Notes under the pieces: model-generated | Seen by the model: the letters and a program-made list of their open reading frames with translations, nothing else | Databases searched by the model: none | Told to the model about the DNA's origin: nothing | Made by a program: the position numbers and the translations under genes | NCBI GenBank assembly: GCA_048013815.1 | Contig: CM106585.1 | Coordinates: forward strand, 22,382,001-22,446,000 | Direction: 5' to 3' | Length of the DNA stretch: 64,000 bases | DNA from: Setoptus koraiensis | Taxonomy: Eukaryota; Arthropoda | Shown here: positions 11,589 through 23,900 of the stretch, in pieces | Position numbering within the stretch: position 1 is the stretch's first letter | Layout: each line of letters begins with the position of its first letter

Positions 11589-12315
11589 TACAGTGTCGAT
11601 AATATTCGCTTACTTTATCGATAGCTTGATTTATCATCAACTGGCGACATCGAAACAAGAATTGATTTGTTTGGTTTGGAGAATTAATGTGGCTGTGGCC
11701 GTACAAGGCGCACTGAAAGTCGCACAAGCTTTTGTTCGGCTCTTTCGCCGCCAGAGGTCACCTCGCAGCAACGTTTTGATTAACGCGCGGAGTACGAAAC
11801 AAAAAAGTTGTGATCCGGATTCCGGACAGGTTCACCTCGCGCTTCCCAGCTCCCCCGGGCGAAACCTCTGAAACAAGCAAAAAAGTATGTAAGATCGCTA
11901 AAGAAACTACACGTTAAACAGGTCAGCACTTTTTTTTTATCAAGCTAGAAGTATAACGCACATGTTAGTTGAGGCGCCTGGGGTCAGGGTTTGGGCCGCC
12001 ATTAGGTCGAGCTGGGGTTCTTGTGGAGGGTCTCTCACTACAATCTCACTACAATCTCACTACAAAGATTAGCCTTTGGAACTTTCAAGAAAAATTCACA
12101 GGAGATCAGTTGGAGTAGATAGAGCACGCGAAAAGTGTTGGAAACAAGCTGACAAGACGCCCTGTCGATGTTATATATGGTTTAATAAAGGTCAATTGAT
12201 ATCTGTAGACGTGTACAGGAAACTTAAATAAATTACTTGAGGTATAGCGCCACAATATGGAGCCACGGCTTTGAGGAGACTCTTGTGGGCAAACAAAATG
12301 AAACATTAGTTGTCA
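11589..12315. other. Promoter of NC2-alpha and 3' flank of the SLC6 gene
   Basis: About 730 bases without a supported gene. The NC2-alpha end is rich in ATCGAT-type motifs, including TATCGATA at 11616-11623. The rest shows nothing recognisable except a triple copy of CTCACTACAAT-like sequence near 12035-12063. Confidence 0.5.
11616..11623. promoter_or_regulatory. DRE-type palindrome TATCGATA
   Basis: TATCGATA is the core of the DREF-binding element known from housekeeping promoters in Drosophila. It lies about 28 bases upstream of the NC2-alpha leader donor site, among several other TCGAT motifs (near 11572, 11596 and 11647). Use by a DREF-like factor in this organism is inference. Confidence 0.5.
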
Positions 12316-15300
12316 TTAGTAATCGTCTTCGCTTCTGAAACCCAACAATATTCTCTCGAGTGGTGTCACTTTAGTTTCTTCTTGTATGTTATAATATTCG
12401 CGCAATTCTTCGGCCGGAAACCAGCACAAGCTAAAGTTTTCTGCTGCAATTAAGTTCACTTTAAATACGCGCAACATGGCCACCAACGGTATCCAAATTA
12501 TAGATGACACAACTAATACAAAGCCCAATACAAGACACCACGTTGGCCATGCCTTTGTCTCCAGTGACGCCTTACTCGCTATCCAGGCCTGATAATATAA
12601 TGAGGTATCTAATTCACTGAACGAAGATATCAGTATTATAATTAGAGTTATTGGTGCAAAATAACGCCAGCATAATAATATAAATAGCGGCGGCCTCTTG
12701 CCTGTCATTAGTTCGCAATCGTCGTTGAAACGTTTCAAGCCGTAGATATAGGACACTGCCAGTAACTCAAATAAAGCTATTACAACCAAAGGAAAATTTC
12801 CAGCGAATTGATCAAATATGGAAAACATATAATTGCCGCTGCCGTGTGCAAACATAATAAGTGATATACAGAACGACACTCCACAAATGAGGCCTATTTT
12901 CGTTGTTGATTGCCATTGGACGATTTGATTTAAGATGATGATTATCAATATAAGAGGAAAATTGAGAGGGATTAGAATTAATATGCTTGTCAGATTTGTT
13001 CACGACGACCAGCGTCGATAATCAATAATCGATTATCGATTATAAATTGCGAGCGCAGTAACGGACGGAGCAGGCAAATAAAGACAATTATATAATATAA
13101 ACTTGTTAGACTTACCCGTTGCGTACTCTCGATTCATCTTGGGCGACAACTTTAAATCCGCTATCGACGATAATAGACCCTCGAGAGTTCCAAATTGCGA
13201 ATCTAGACCAAGAGTCAACAACATTAAAAAGAACATAATCGACCATAGATTGGCGTTTGGAAATTGATTGATTGCCTCGGTGAAAACAATAAATGCTAAA
13301 CCTGTGCCAGAGGCGCTCCTATCTAGCTCCTTCTTCAGGTCACATTGGGGTAGATTTGGGATGGAATCAATAATGGATTTTAAATTTTCACTACTTATCA
13401 TGTTGCCTGCATCAACCATAAATTCAATATCACTATCACCATAGTCTATATCATCTTCTGTCCTTTGACTGTCCAATTGCTGATCTAAACTCTGGATGGC
13501 GTTTAAAGCATCATTTAAATCGTAGTAATCAGTGACGGAACCGTCATCTGTAATGCTCGGATGACTAAATACCGAACCATAATCAATAACTTTCAGATTG
13601 TGGTCTCCTAAATAAAAATCAATCATTAATTCTCTATTGGCAACACATTTATCGTACATAATGTTGGCTTTGAAGCCTGATTTGATGCAAACAATATATA
13701 ATGATAGTTTGATTTGAATTTGATTAGTTTGTGTTTCATCATGACCGATAGATTGTTTGCTGTTGGAGAGTGCCTAGTCATTTGTGGCGGATGAATACTC
13801 ACCTAACACGGCGAAAATCACCACGCCGGCATATAATGAGGTCAGACTGTTTATGATGGATACCGTTACGGCATCTTTATAACAATTATTGTTCACTGGG
13901 TTGTATGAGGACAACGCTATGAGTCCTCCGAAACCCAAACCTAGCGAGTAAAACACTTGAGCAGCCGACTGAAGCCAAACATGAGGATCGGCCAGTTTCG
14001 ACCACTGACTCGGCGTTTTTCAAACAGATAAATGAATGATGAGGAGAGATAGATAAATGATTGAGAGAGATAAATAAATGATCAAGAGAGAAAGGGAAAC
14101 GTTGCAGAACTCTATCGCTATAATTGAGAGCTGAACTTTAATTTTGGGAAGTAATTGTGTCTGTGGGGAGGGAAAAGATGCTGTCATTTTGACAGTGGGT
14201 GACGACTTACGTTGGGCGCAAACAAATGATAAACTCCGTCGGACATTCCATCAAGCGACATGGCTTTTACAAAAAAAATTGTCAATATCACATAGGGAAA
14301 AGTTGACGTAATGTATACTATTTTCTTGGCAGACGACAGGCCCTTAACGAGACATATATAGCTTGTGAACCACGATATTGCCAGACATAGTGCCATGTGA
14401 TAATTGAGGCCGGTCCATCGTTCTACGTCATCCGATGTGTCTAATGTTTCACGATACCAGTAATACTGAGTGGGGCTACTATTCTACACGGCGCACATAA
14501 ACAACATGATTGTTTTGGTTTTATTGAGACAGACGGATAATAATAATGTATTGCTGTTAGTACAAAGGCCAACATATCACCAGACATGTAATAAAGTGTG
14601 TATGTAATGAAAATGGTCACTCCGGGTCACGAACAAAGCCATCACGAACGTGCCCACTAAGCAGTGGGTTATCCGGGCTTAAATCTGGCTTTGTGGCACG
14701 AAGGGAACGAAGGAAAAATTTCGGCGCACAGAGCCAAAAAGACTGAACGTTTCTGCCCTGATGAGCCCAAATGATCGAGACCTTATTTATTTTGCCGATG
14801 AGCGACACCGTACCGCTGGTATATCTGATGTGCAAATCGGGCACATGATCAATTGAGAGAGCCCCAAAAACTGGATGAGATTGTTACACACAAATCGCAG
14901 GAGGTTTTTGGGCCTCGCTGCCGAAGGTAACAGGACCGAAAAAGAGGCGCTCTGTGCGCTTGTTACAGAAATTTAGCGAGCTAAATATCCGGCGTATCGT
15001 GCACACAACGGGTTAAATTGATCAACCGATTCATCGATCAGGCGATTTGTTTCTGTGGGGGCAATTCTGTTATTAAGATAACTTGCTCGGCGCGATTATA
15101 TTGATCCCCTAGTTAGAGGTTGTCGCTGTGTTTCTCCTTGCCGATGACACTTTCAGAGGGGTTCGCCTCATCAGAATGGCTCGTATCTATCGACTGATAC
15201 GAGTGGTTAACTACGAGCACGAGCGCTTAGACGTAAAAACATGTCAGAAAGAAACGAAATGAGACAGCACGATACCGACACCGAAAGCGATGCGGAAAAT

Positions 15301-18300
15301 AGAATCGATTTACAGTCGATCGTTGTCGCTCTTGGAAGCGGGAGGGGGGGGGCACTCACTGTCGGCCGGCTTGTTGTGGGGCCCCACCCGACATATCGGT
15401 CTCTATTTGTCCATTTGTCCATGTTGGTCTGTCAGTTCTAGTTTCATCAGACACGACGACCTCTTGAATAGAAAGGAACTCGAACGAATTCCCAGAAAGG
15501 CGCACTCTTTTGAAAGCGCTCGCAACTCTTTGCCCGCGATCGGATCAACATGAGCACTCTCAAAAAGCACAAACACAACACAATTCATTGGTGTCGGTAT
15601 CGCCGAGGGTGTTGTTGTAGGATTCGAAATGCTAACAATGGCCAGACCATTATTATTGCTGTTGTTGTTGTTGTTGTTGTTGCTGTCGTTCAGTATCATA
15701 GATCAATAGATAAAAATAAAGAATAATGCGTTTCGTCGGAACACACCCGTCGTCATCGCACTAATCGAAGCTCCTCTCAACGAGTGCAACGAGCTTGCAA
15801 CCATTGTTATCATACTAAAGGGGCCCGTCGAAAGAGGAGAGATTTCTATCGTTAACAAAGCACCACTTATCCTCACAGTATTGTAAACAGACAGATAGAG
15901 CATTTGATGGGCTATCGCATTCATTTTCTCCATCATCTACGCCAATGATTAAATAATAAATTTAATTTAATTTTTTGTGTTGCGCACAAGGGGCTTCGTG
16001 ATGAGCCTATCGAGACACTTGTGCATCAGCTAACTCAACCTGGCCGCAAGATTTCAAAGAACAAACATCTTCGCTAGATCAAACATGCCAGCTATTGATC
16101 ACGCTAGCGGCGAGCTGCATTGCGAAAATCTTCTTCATCCAAAATAAGGCGGCATCTGCATCGCCGGCAGTAGTTTTATTCACCGTCCACAACTACATAA
16201 ATCGCCTATGATGGACTTGGTCAGATGAAAAATATTCACGTTTGAGCCTTAGACTTTGAAGTTGAAGTGAAGTGAATTAGAAGTTGAAAGTCTGATTTCT
16301 CGATTGGGATTTCGTGTGTGTGTGTGTTTTTTTTTTCGGATAGAAATCGCATTTTGAAGTTCGACTGTTGGGTCGTTACGGCACAACCAACGATCATCTG
16401 GCCGTTGCCTCAATGCTTGTTTTTCATGCGATTCATCTGACCAGCAACTCAAGCGTAATCTTTGATTGATGGCCCTCGAATGGCGAAATTTCCGATTGTT
16501 TGTATGGTTTCTATTTTCTTTTTCTCGCTGCAAGCGCTACGCGAGACGCCCGTCTCAACGACGTTTTCCTGTTCAATTTTTCAATCTCAATTTTTCTATC
16601 TCACGTCCATGAACGTGTGCAGCTAGCTCACGAGGCTCGGAAAGAGTATTTCGGGGACTATTTCGAATTCGTTTCTTGCGTTTCTTATCTGTGTCACTAC
16701 AGTAATATCATTGCGATTAAACTCTCTTTCTCCGATATAGATTTTTGCTCGTGCTTACCTGACATTCTATTGTGTAGTCGCGATGTGCGCTGGCTGGTCT
16801 CGCTGTGAACTGATTCAAGGCTGGCGTGTTGTCATCGACAGAGGAGTTACCTCTTGATGGGCAATGAGTAAATGGCAGAGGGGACTTTAAACTGGACCAA
16901 AGGTAATATATGCACCAGGCAACAATAGTATTGTAATAGAGTCCAATATTGAATGACACGATCGCCGAAGCTATCCCTAAGCCGGCGGCAAATGGTGATA
17001 CCAAGTTCCAGCAGGATACCGCGGCCTTTCGTATCCGTTGACCTATCGCAAGCTCCAAATAGAACAATGGTATACCTGATTTGCAAAGAGAAACGGTGGA
17101 TTTCATGCAAAACATTCAAGAGAAAGACCCGTGAGTTGATTGCAGTTGTCTATTGTGACATTGGTGTCATTTTTAGCCAGAAAATCAAATTGGGACCAGT
17201 CTCGATCGGCTCAAATTTTCTACTTTACCTTCTACAATCAACATTATTACAAAGGGTATAATGAAAGCGGCTCCTCCATTTTTTTGCACCAACATGGGAA
17301 ATCTCCACACATTGCCCAGGCCAATGGAATAACTATTTGAGTAACAGGACGGGACGGAATTTTTAATTGAAGCAGATTTCTTTTTTTTTTTCGAAATTTC
17401 ACATGCAATAGGGATATAGAAGGACGTTTTGTGGCAAATTCAACAAACAAAATCGTCACAGTTTGAATGAAGACGAAAACATGTTTGGCTCATCGATTTC
17501 AAGCATTCAGCGGTGAGAGATAAATGCGTATATTCTGCCAAAAAATGCATCCCATACGAAGGCAACGCAGAAATTTCGAGTTTTTCTCCGCGATCAGCCC
17601 CAACCGAAAGTGTTGCTACTCACAACGAGGGCTATATGAGTCTTTCGAGTCGAGAGAAGCATCCGGGTGCTAGAATTGCTAATTGGTGCATTGGTTCAAT
17701 AGCATCGAGTGATTTATCTAGCAACTGATTCATTAAGCTGCTCAATGGGAACACTGTAGCAATATCAGATATAAGAATAACAAAACAGATGCAGAAATGA
17801 CCTCTCTGTCTCTATGCAAGTTGCCCTTATTAAGCCACTCACATATGGCGAGCTGGTTGTTTGGCGCGAACTAGATTCCTTTGCTAACGAATATGCTAAT
17901 CAGGGCCCGAAAAACAAACTAGGGCGAATCGTTGATCAACATTGAATCAGTGATTATGTAAATAAGTGATGTTGGCCACAGTTACAGTTACAGATAAACA
18001 TTACCTATAGTAGTAGTATAGTATGGGCTAACAATATTATGATACATGCTGCAAACAAACGAGTTGCATAACACGTGAAAGGGTTGGCATAACACGTAAA
18101 ATACATTACGTAATGCGCACAATGTGCGCATTACGTAATGTATTGTGTGTATTGTGTGTATTGCGCACAGTGTGTTAGTTGTGATGATATTTGCATGTAT
18201 CATGATAAATAAAGCAGCAAAACAAGACAGTGCAGTGATATATGGGCACGCTTTATGAGGAACGTGACAACAGAAAATTGATTACATAATCAGTGAGCAG

Positions 18301-18415
18301 CTAACCTGGTAACAGCGAGAAAATATTGCAACTTGGATTCCCACATCTCTCGCGCCTCGTCGCCTTTCCAGTTGAATTGTTCGTGGTCGCCACGTAATTC
18401 GTTGACCATATCCAT
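12316..18415 (-). CDS. SLC6 sodium-coupled transporter, SLC6A15-20-like
   Basis: Seven exons on the minus strand: 18306-18415, 17229-17332, 16759-17075, 14211-14483, 13803-14004, 13116-13676 and 12316-12893. They total 2145 bases, or 714 residues, in one frame. TM1 reads [20 protein letters not shown], then [20 protein letters not shown]3 has [13 protein letters not shown]6 has [20 protein letters not shown]8 has [23 protein letters not shown] and the long fourth extracellular loop point to the SLC6A15-20 amino-acid transporter branch (B0AT, NTT4). These are 12-TM plasma-membrane carriers that co-transport neutral amino acids with sodium. The substrate cannot be read from sequence. ATG 18415 follows an in-frame TAG, but CACACTTAG before it could instead be an acceptor joining a further upstream exon. 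Intron 3 (about 2.3 kb) is exceptionally long. Confidence 0.9.
15113..15441 (+). other. Open frames inside SLC6 intron 3, function unknown
   Basis: Two overlapping plus-strand frames lie antisense in the largest SLC6 intron. One (15113-15262) encodes a basic, hydrophobic segment including [20 protein letters not shown]. The other begins with ATG at 15241 and has an acidic start ([20 protein letters not shown]). Neither matches a family I recognise, and their length is compatible with chance. GTGGGGCCCCAC at 15377-15388 lies in the second. Confidence 0.2.
18072..18144. promoter_or_regulatory. E-box plus paired D-box-like sites in a perfect hairpin
   Basis: CACGTG at 18072-18077 is followed by a second CATAACACGT copy at 18088-18097. 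A perfect inverted repeat then runs 18100-18144, with 22-base arms and one spacer base. Each arm contains TTACGTAA (18106-18113 and 18131-18138), the PAR-bZIP/E4BP4 (Pdp1, Vrille) consensus. The cluster is in intron 1 of the SLC6 gene, about 160 bases downstream of its first coding exon. A regulatory role is inferred. Confidence 0.5.
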
Positions 18416-20868
18416 GGTATATTTCTCTTGGGAGTTCTAAGTGTGAGCCAAAGTAAAGTTTGCATAAGGAAGAGAAGAGAGACAGAGAGAAACGTTATTA
18501 TTAGCTCATAGTATCAATGTATGTTTGTTTATTAATGAGGCCGTTTCAACTTGGGCCGCCTCTATCGACCAATATCGACACGCCGGCGCTGCAACAAGAT
18601 TACAGGTTGTGCTAAGCGAAGCTACGAAAACCACTCATTCATTATTACTATATTTCGTTTCGAATTTATATATTATAATAATAATAATAGCGCGAATCAA
18701 TCCAAACAGATCCGCATGGAGCGCATCGTATAAATATTCGCATGTGAACTGTCGCTATACAACAAGCGGTAATTTACATACTGTAGCGACTGACAGACGA
18801 GACATATCTTTTATTGGTCTATGCGACAAATGATGGCACCAATAAAGAGTGAGCGGGATCAACGATTTTTGCATCAATCGACTGTAGTTGGCCGACATCT
18901 CACACGGCTAATCATACAATATAGTTTGCTATATTTTGGCTGTATGTGGATGGTCGCCGACGAGCATATTTACATGCGAGTCACGAAATATGCAGCTACA
19001 TTTCTATTGATGCTTGTATGATGAGGACATAGTTGTAACGGTAATTGTCGCGCTCTTGCAATTAAGTTTTTGCCCAATGGCATTATAAGGCAATTAAATT
19101 ATCAATATTTATGTGGCAACAACAGACACGTCACATTACGCAACATAGTGCCAGCATAGTAGACAGGTGAGCCGCTGGCGAGACGTGCCAACGACGCACA
19201 GAATTGCCAATAGAAAAAGAAAGAGATCATTTCTATTGGCGAGACACAGGCATTTGTTTTGCTTTGTTGATTATCTTCAATTAGCTCACAACATTAAAGT
19301 ACCTATGTAATAAGAGTCGCCAATTTGTGTGGAAATATCACATGTAGTGCAATGGACACAATGGTGGCACAATATGCGAACAGTGGCTTGATATATGTCG
19401 TTTATCATAATGTTTCGTCTTGTGTCCATCTATACGGGTGATATATGGTGATACTGGCCCGTAATTGCGTTAGCTTGAGCAGCTTCTTACAGTTTAATGC
19501 GGCCCTAATCAATGGGCAGGCAGCATTGGATTAGTAAATACTGTTTGACGCTTCAATGCTTATTATGTAATGTTATGTACGATGTTTATATCGTTGTTGG
19601 ATGTTGTTGTATCGGATTGCACCACTAGTCGTTGTTGTCGCTATTGTTGTTGTTGTCGCTACTGGTCACATCAGACTATGATCACACTATGATCAGACTA
19701 TGATGATTATGGACACACAATAGCAAGTGCAATTGAGGCCACTCTGGCGAGCCAAAACTGGCCAACTCCTGTAACACATCAACTTTATCTGATAGCTGTA
19801 ATGGGACCCGAGGTAAACATCTTGAATCGCTACGATGATATTAGTCAGACGGCTGGATTAGTTAACGCTTGGCCAGTATAAATCTTGTTGCATTGTCTGT
19901 TTCTGTGTCTGATAGACAAAGGCAAGTTTAATTATCACTTGAGCGCGACAATTAATTGATATGAGACTCCGTCGACCCAAGGGCCCCAGATCCACCTGTG
20001 CAACTGCTGCGAATTCTCTCAGGATTTCAGTTTGCGCAAGTTTGCCAGTTGCCAGTTGAACTCATCAGTCCAGGCTAATCAGCAACTAAATAGAGCCAAC
20101 TAAAACACACCATTGGCCTAATTTCTAAATGGACCTCTCTAGTAGTCATCGGTGGTTCGTGCGCAAAGCAATTACACGGTAGCCCTAAAAAAGGCCCCAA
20201 CTTCAACTTCTATCAGTTGCGCAAGTTCATTATACACATAGCGCGCGCGTTGGCTTCCGTTTCTAAACAGTCAACAAAAACAACTGGCCCCTATAAGGGC
20301 AACCCAATAATTAAACATTCTCACTTGGCAAAAGTGTTTGTATTTCTGGTGCCCCAAGCGCCAGAAAAGCTAGCGCTTTTCTATGCTTGCACTGTTGTGT
20401 TGAAAGGCAGGCCTCGTTTTTTTTCTCTCTTTCAAACGGGCGAAAAATTACGCCCTTGGCCCCGTTGACAGTTTTTCTGGCTGGCGCAATCACAGCTTGC
20501 TTGTGGTGAAAAATTCTGTGCACCAATCCAGAGCCTCTTAATTGATGCCTCATCTAATTGAATTTAATCATTATCTTTGGGCCAGCCTCAACGGATGAAA
20601 TTAAAGTCGGCGGAGGTGGCTTCAATATGCGTCTCGCCACTGAAGAATGTTCCGAACAAAGCGAACATTTGCTACATTCAAACATATGGGCCGGCTCTCC
20701 GATGAGTCGAGTTCAGTTATGAATTCTCATCATGATCGAAAAATGTATAAATATTGCACTTGGCTCAAAAAGCGCGCAAAAGGCACCCGACCGAGCAACC
20801 GTCACGGACGAATCATTGGAGCGAGGGAAAATTCAGAAAAATTTAGCCGCGAATGCGGAAAAATCTAA

Positions 20869-20950
20869 ATTTTTCGCCAAATTTCTCGCTAGATTTTTCG
20901 CAAAATTTTTCGCTAGATTTTTCGCCAAACTTTTCGCTAGCTTTTTTCGT
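20869..20950. repeat. Degenerate tandem repeat, ATTTTTCGC-type units
   Basis: About eight units of roughly 10 bases (TTTTTCGCTAG alternating with TTTTTCGCCAAA). Because the unit pair is near 21 bases the repeat is open in several frames. It would give FFAKFLARFF-type peptides on the plus strand and NLAKNFAKNL on the minus strand. No evidence of translation. Confidence 0.75.
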
Positions 20951-23900
20951 GAAACAGTTGCAAAGCATATTAATAATGCGGCATTATATCGGGCAGCTTG
21001 TTGTATTTCGTGTGTCCAGGGGCCAAGAATGTCGCCCATGAGTGCAGCCAGTGCTAGTTACGAAACAAAAACGCTCATCCATGTCGTTTTCGTTTTAAAA
21101 ATCAGTCACCTGATTTTTCGAAAAGTTGCATCTCGCTGCAAACAATGCAACGGTTAATTTCTATGGATAGTCTCGATAAAACAGCGATGTTTTGGTTGTT
21201 TCAAAGTTGAGCCAGACTAATATGCAATGTATACATTGTTTGTTAGTGCATAAACTAAGTAGCAAACTACTAATCTACTTTGCGAGAAACTAATATGCTC
21301 CATTAGGCGTGTGGGCGTTTTTTGCACTTGTTCTGATGGACTGCACAACAGTGAAGAATGTTGTTTGCGTTGCGCAACAGAAGAGACAAGTGCATTAACC
21401 AGAAATAAAGTGGCGCCGGCCGGGCCCCATTTCGCCGGCCGGCTTGTATATCCGGTAAGAGGAGTCATGCGAGATTGGTTTGGAAAATTTCACAAATGAT
21501 CGCAAATGATCTGGCCCCATCTAAACTACTGCTAACACTGCTAATACTACTTTTGCTCGTCAGCTTTGTGACGGCTGCTCAGTGGGGCCGTTTATCGTTT
21601 GTCTGATGCCAAAAACATTAGCGAAGCGCGTTGATTTATTTAGTAACGGCGTCAAATACGCACGCACCCACTGGCTCGGTTGTTGAGTTGATTTTTTGCC
21701 CATTGGTGCCATTAGTGGCGCTACTGGCGTTGTTTTGTATAATAAGAAGAAGCAATTTTAATGGCAAACAAAAGAATCGCAAGCATCACGCGCTTGCACC
21801 GGATATGGTCGTCGGTGAGGCTTCGCCGAGGTGACTCGGCTGGCGGCGCCGTCTAGTTGCATATTGTTGCATAATAAAGCTGCTTATGTTGCTGGCTGTC
21901 TGTTTGTCGAGCGGGCTGTCTGGCTGGCCGGCTCGGCAGTCGACATTGATGAGCCAATCGTGTGTGCCAATAGACGATGCAAATACCACACGCCGAATAC
22001 TGGCCCCGCATGTATAATCCGTCTGATAGGGGGCCCTGAAAGAGGCGCGATAGAGGCGCCGCCAACTGCCTTTCGGATTGCCTATATCTGGTGTCTGGTC
22101 ACATATCGCACCAACGACGAGCACTGCTGCTGACAACAACGGCAAAAGAATGGGCACTTCACTCTACTCTTTTGATGCTTGATTGCCACGTAGTGGGCGC
22201 ACGGACAGCGCGCCCTCGTTGACGTCGACGACGGCGACACTGTTGTTGTTTTGCGGTGACAAACAACACCCCATTGGGGCGCCCGAGGGCGCTCGCCAGG
22301 CCGCCATTATGCCGACCGGGTGACGCCTCAATCGGGCGCTTCGGACATTGGCGCTGTCAGTGGCTGGATCGAGTGTCTAGATAACGGTGTGCAGTTGTCG
22401 TTGCTTGTTTGCGCGCTGTCTAGGTACGTCTAGTCTAGTTTGTGTATCGGCGCCAGCAGTGAGTGACCTGCTGACTCGGCTGGTTTGCGCCAAGATTATT
22501 ATATATAGATAGCGGTATTGCGACATTGCGAAGCAGCAACAACAGCAACAACAGCAACAACAGCGACAGCAACAACGACAGCAACGACAACCACAACAAC
22601 AATGAGACAAATAGGCGACAAATGGCCACTGGCGAGCATAAGGGGGCGCAGTTTCGTTGCTGATTGTGTCAGCCAGAGAAAAAGAATGGCGCGCCCGGTC
22701 TGGAGAAAAGAAAGAGTTCCACTGGGGCCCACCACAAACGGCTGCATATCTGCTGTCTGTTGCTGGTCGCCAGCCAACGGGCCCGCTAACAAGCTACTCT
22801 CACCTTCGGTGGCAGGCCGATGAAGGTGACAATCCAATGAAACCAAACAAAAAGAGAATGAAAGACAGGTATCGCGAGTGACGAGCGTTCGAATGACATG
22901 ATGGCAATTTTCTCGGATTTCTATCTGGCGTGCTCTCGTATTCGCGATGGCGCACCCGAACACAAATTTATCATGCGATTTATCGTGCGCGCTAGCTCTG
23001 GTATCTCGGCCGAAGTGAGCGCACTAAATTATTTGGTGCTAAATACGAATTAGGAAATTGTCCGACAATTATTGTCGCGGATTTTGCTACAACTTTCCTC
23101 AAGCCATCCGGCAAACATGCCATGAGCACGCGTGAGTATCCAAATAAGTATGTTAATAAATATTCCAAAATGTTGTTGAAATTATTTTCGCTCAAGTGCG
23201 ATTGTGATTTTGCCAAAAAATGGTTGGCAACAAAATGTTGGTGCTCGCCGGAGATGTCGAACATCGGATGTCCCTTCAAACGTGAATTTGCCCCGTCTCG
23301 ATATCGGCGCAAAAGCTCTAGTCACTTGGTATCAGCAAGTTGGCAAGCTCGGTGCGGGCCAAAATCAATCTGCTGTGAGCGTTATATCTCTTTCGATGCG
23401 CTTGCGTGTGCCACGGGCCCACAATGTGAGGCCCACAATGTGAGCTATATGTGATATATGGTTGGTCGCATTCGGCTATCCGTTTAGCATGCAACATCCG
23501 ATCATGCTGCTTTTGCTCATTAATAAAGCGCCTCATTACTTGATTGCATCGTCACGATGATTTCGTCATAGTTTATTAGTTTATTGAAACACACGCGCAA
23601 TAGGAAGCCAACTAGATACAGCTTAATGACCTTGCCAAACCGAACAGTATATATATATATATGCAGGCCCTAATGAAATTGCTAGCTTACCCACGCACAC
23701 CCTGTTGGCTGCGCAGATAATATAAACAGAGAAACGCGCACAAACACGTAACAATCACGTACTGGGGCCCCGAACTGTAATCAGAGCAACCACAGAGATA
23801 TGACAATGCAACTTTGCAAGCATCATGTCGGCATTAGACTCGTTCCAGAGTTCTAGGGGGCAACCGAGACACAACTGGCCAAGCATAAACATTACATAAC

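Noticed and set aside
21786-22157. Minus-strand frame with a signal-peptide-like start (MPILLPLLSAAVLVVGAICD)
   Set aside because: The rest has no domain, no clear promoter and codon use like the surrounding non-coding DNA.
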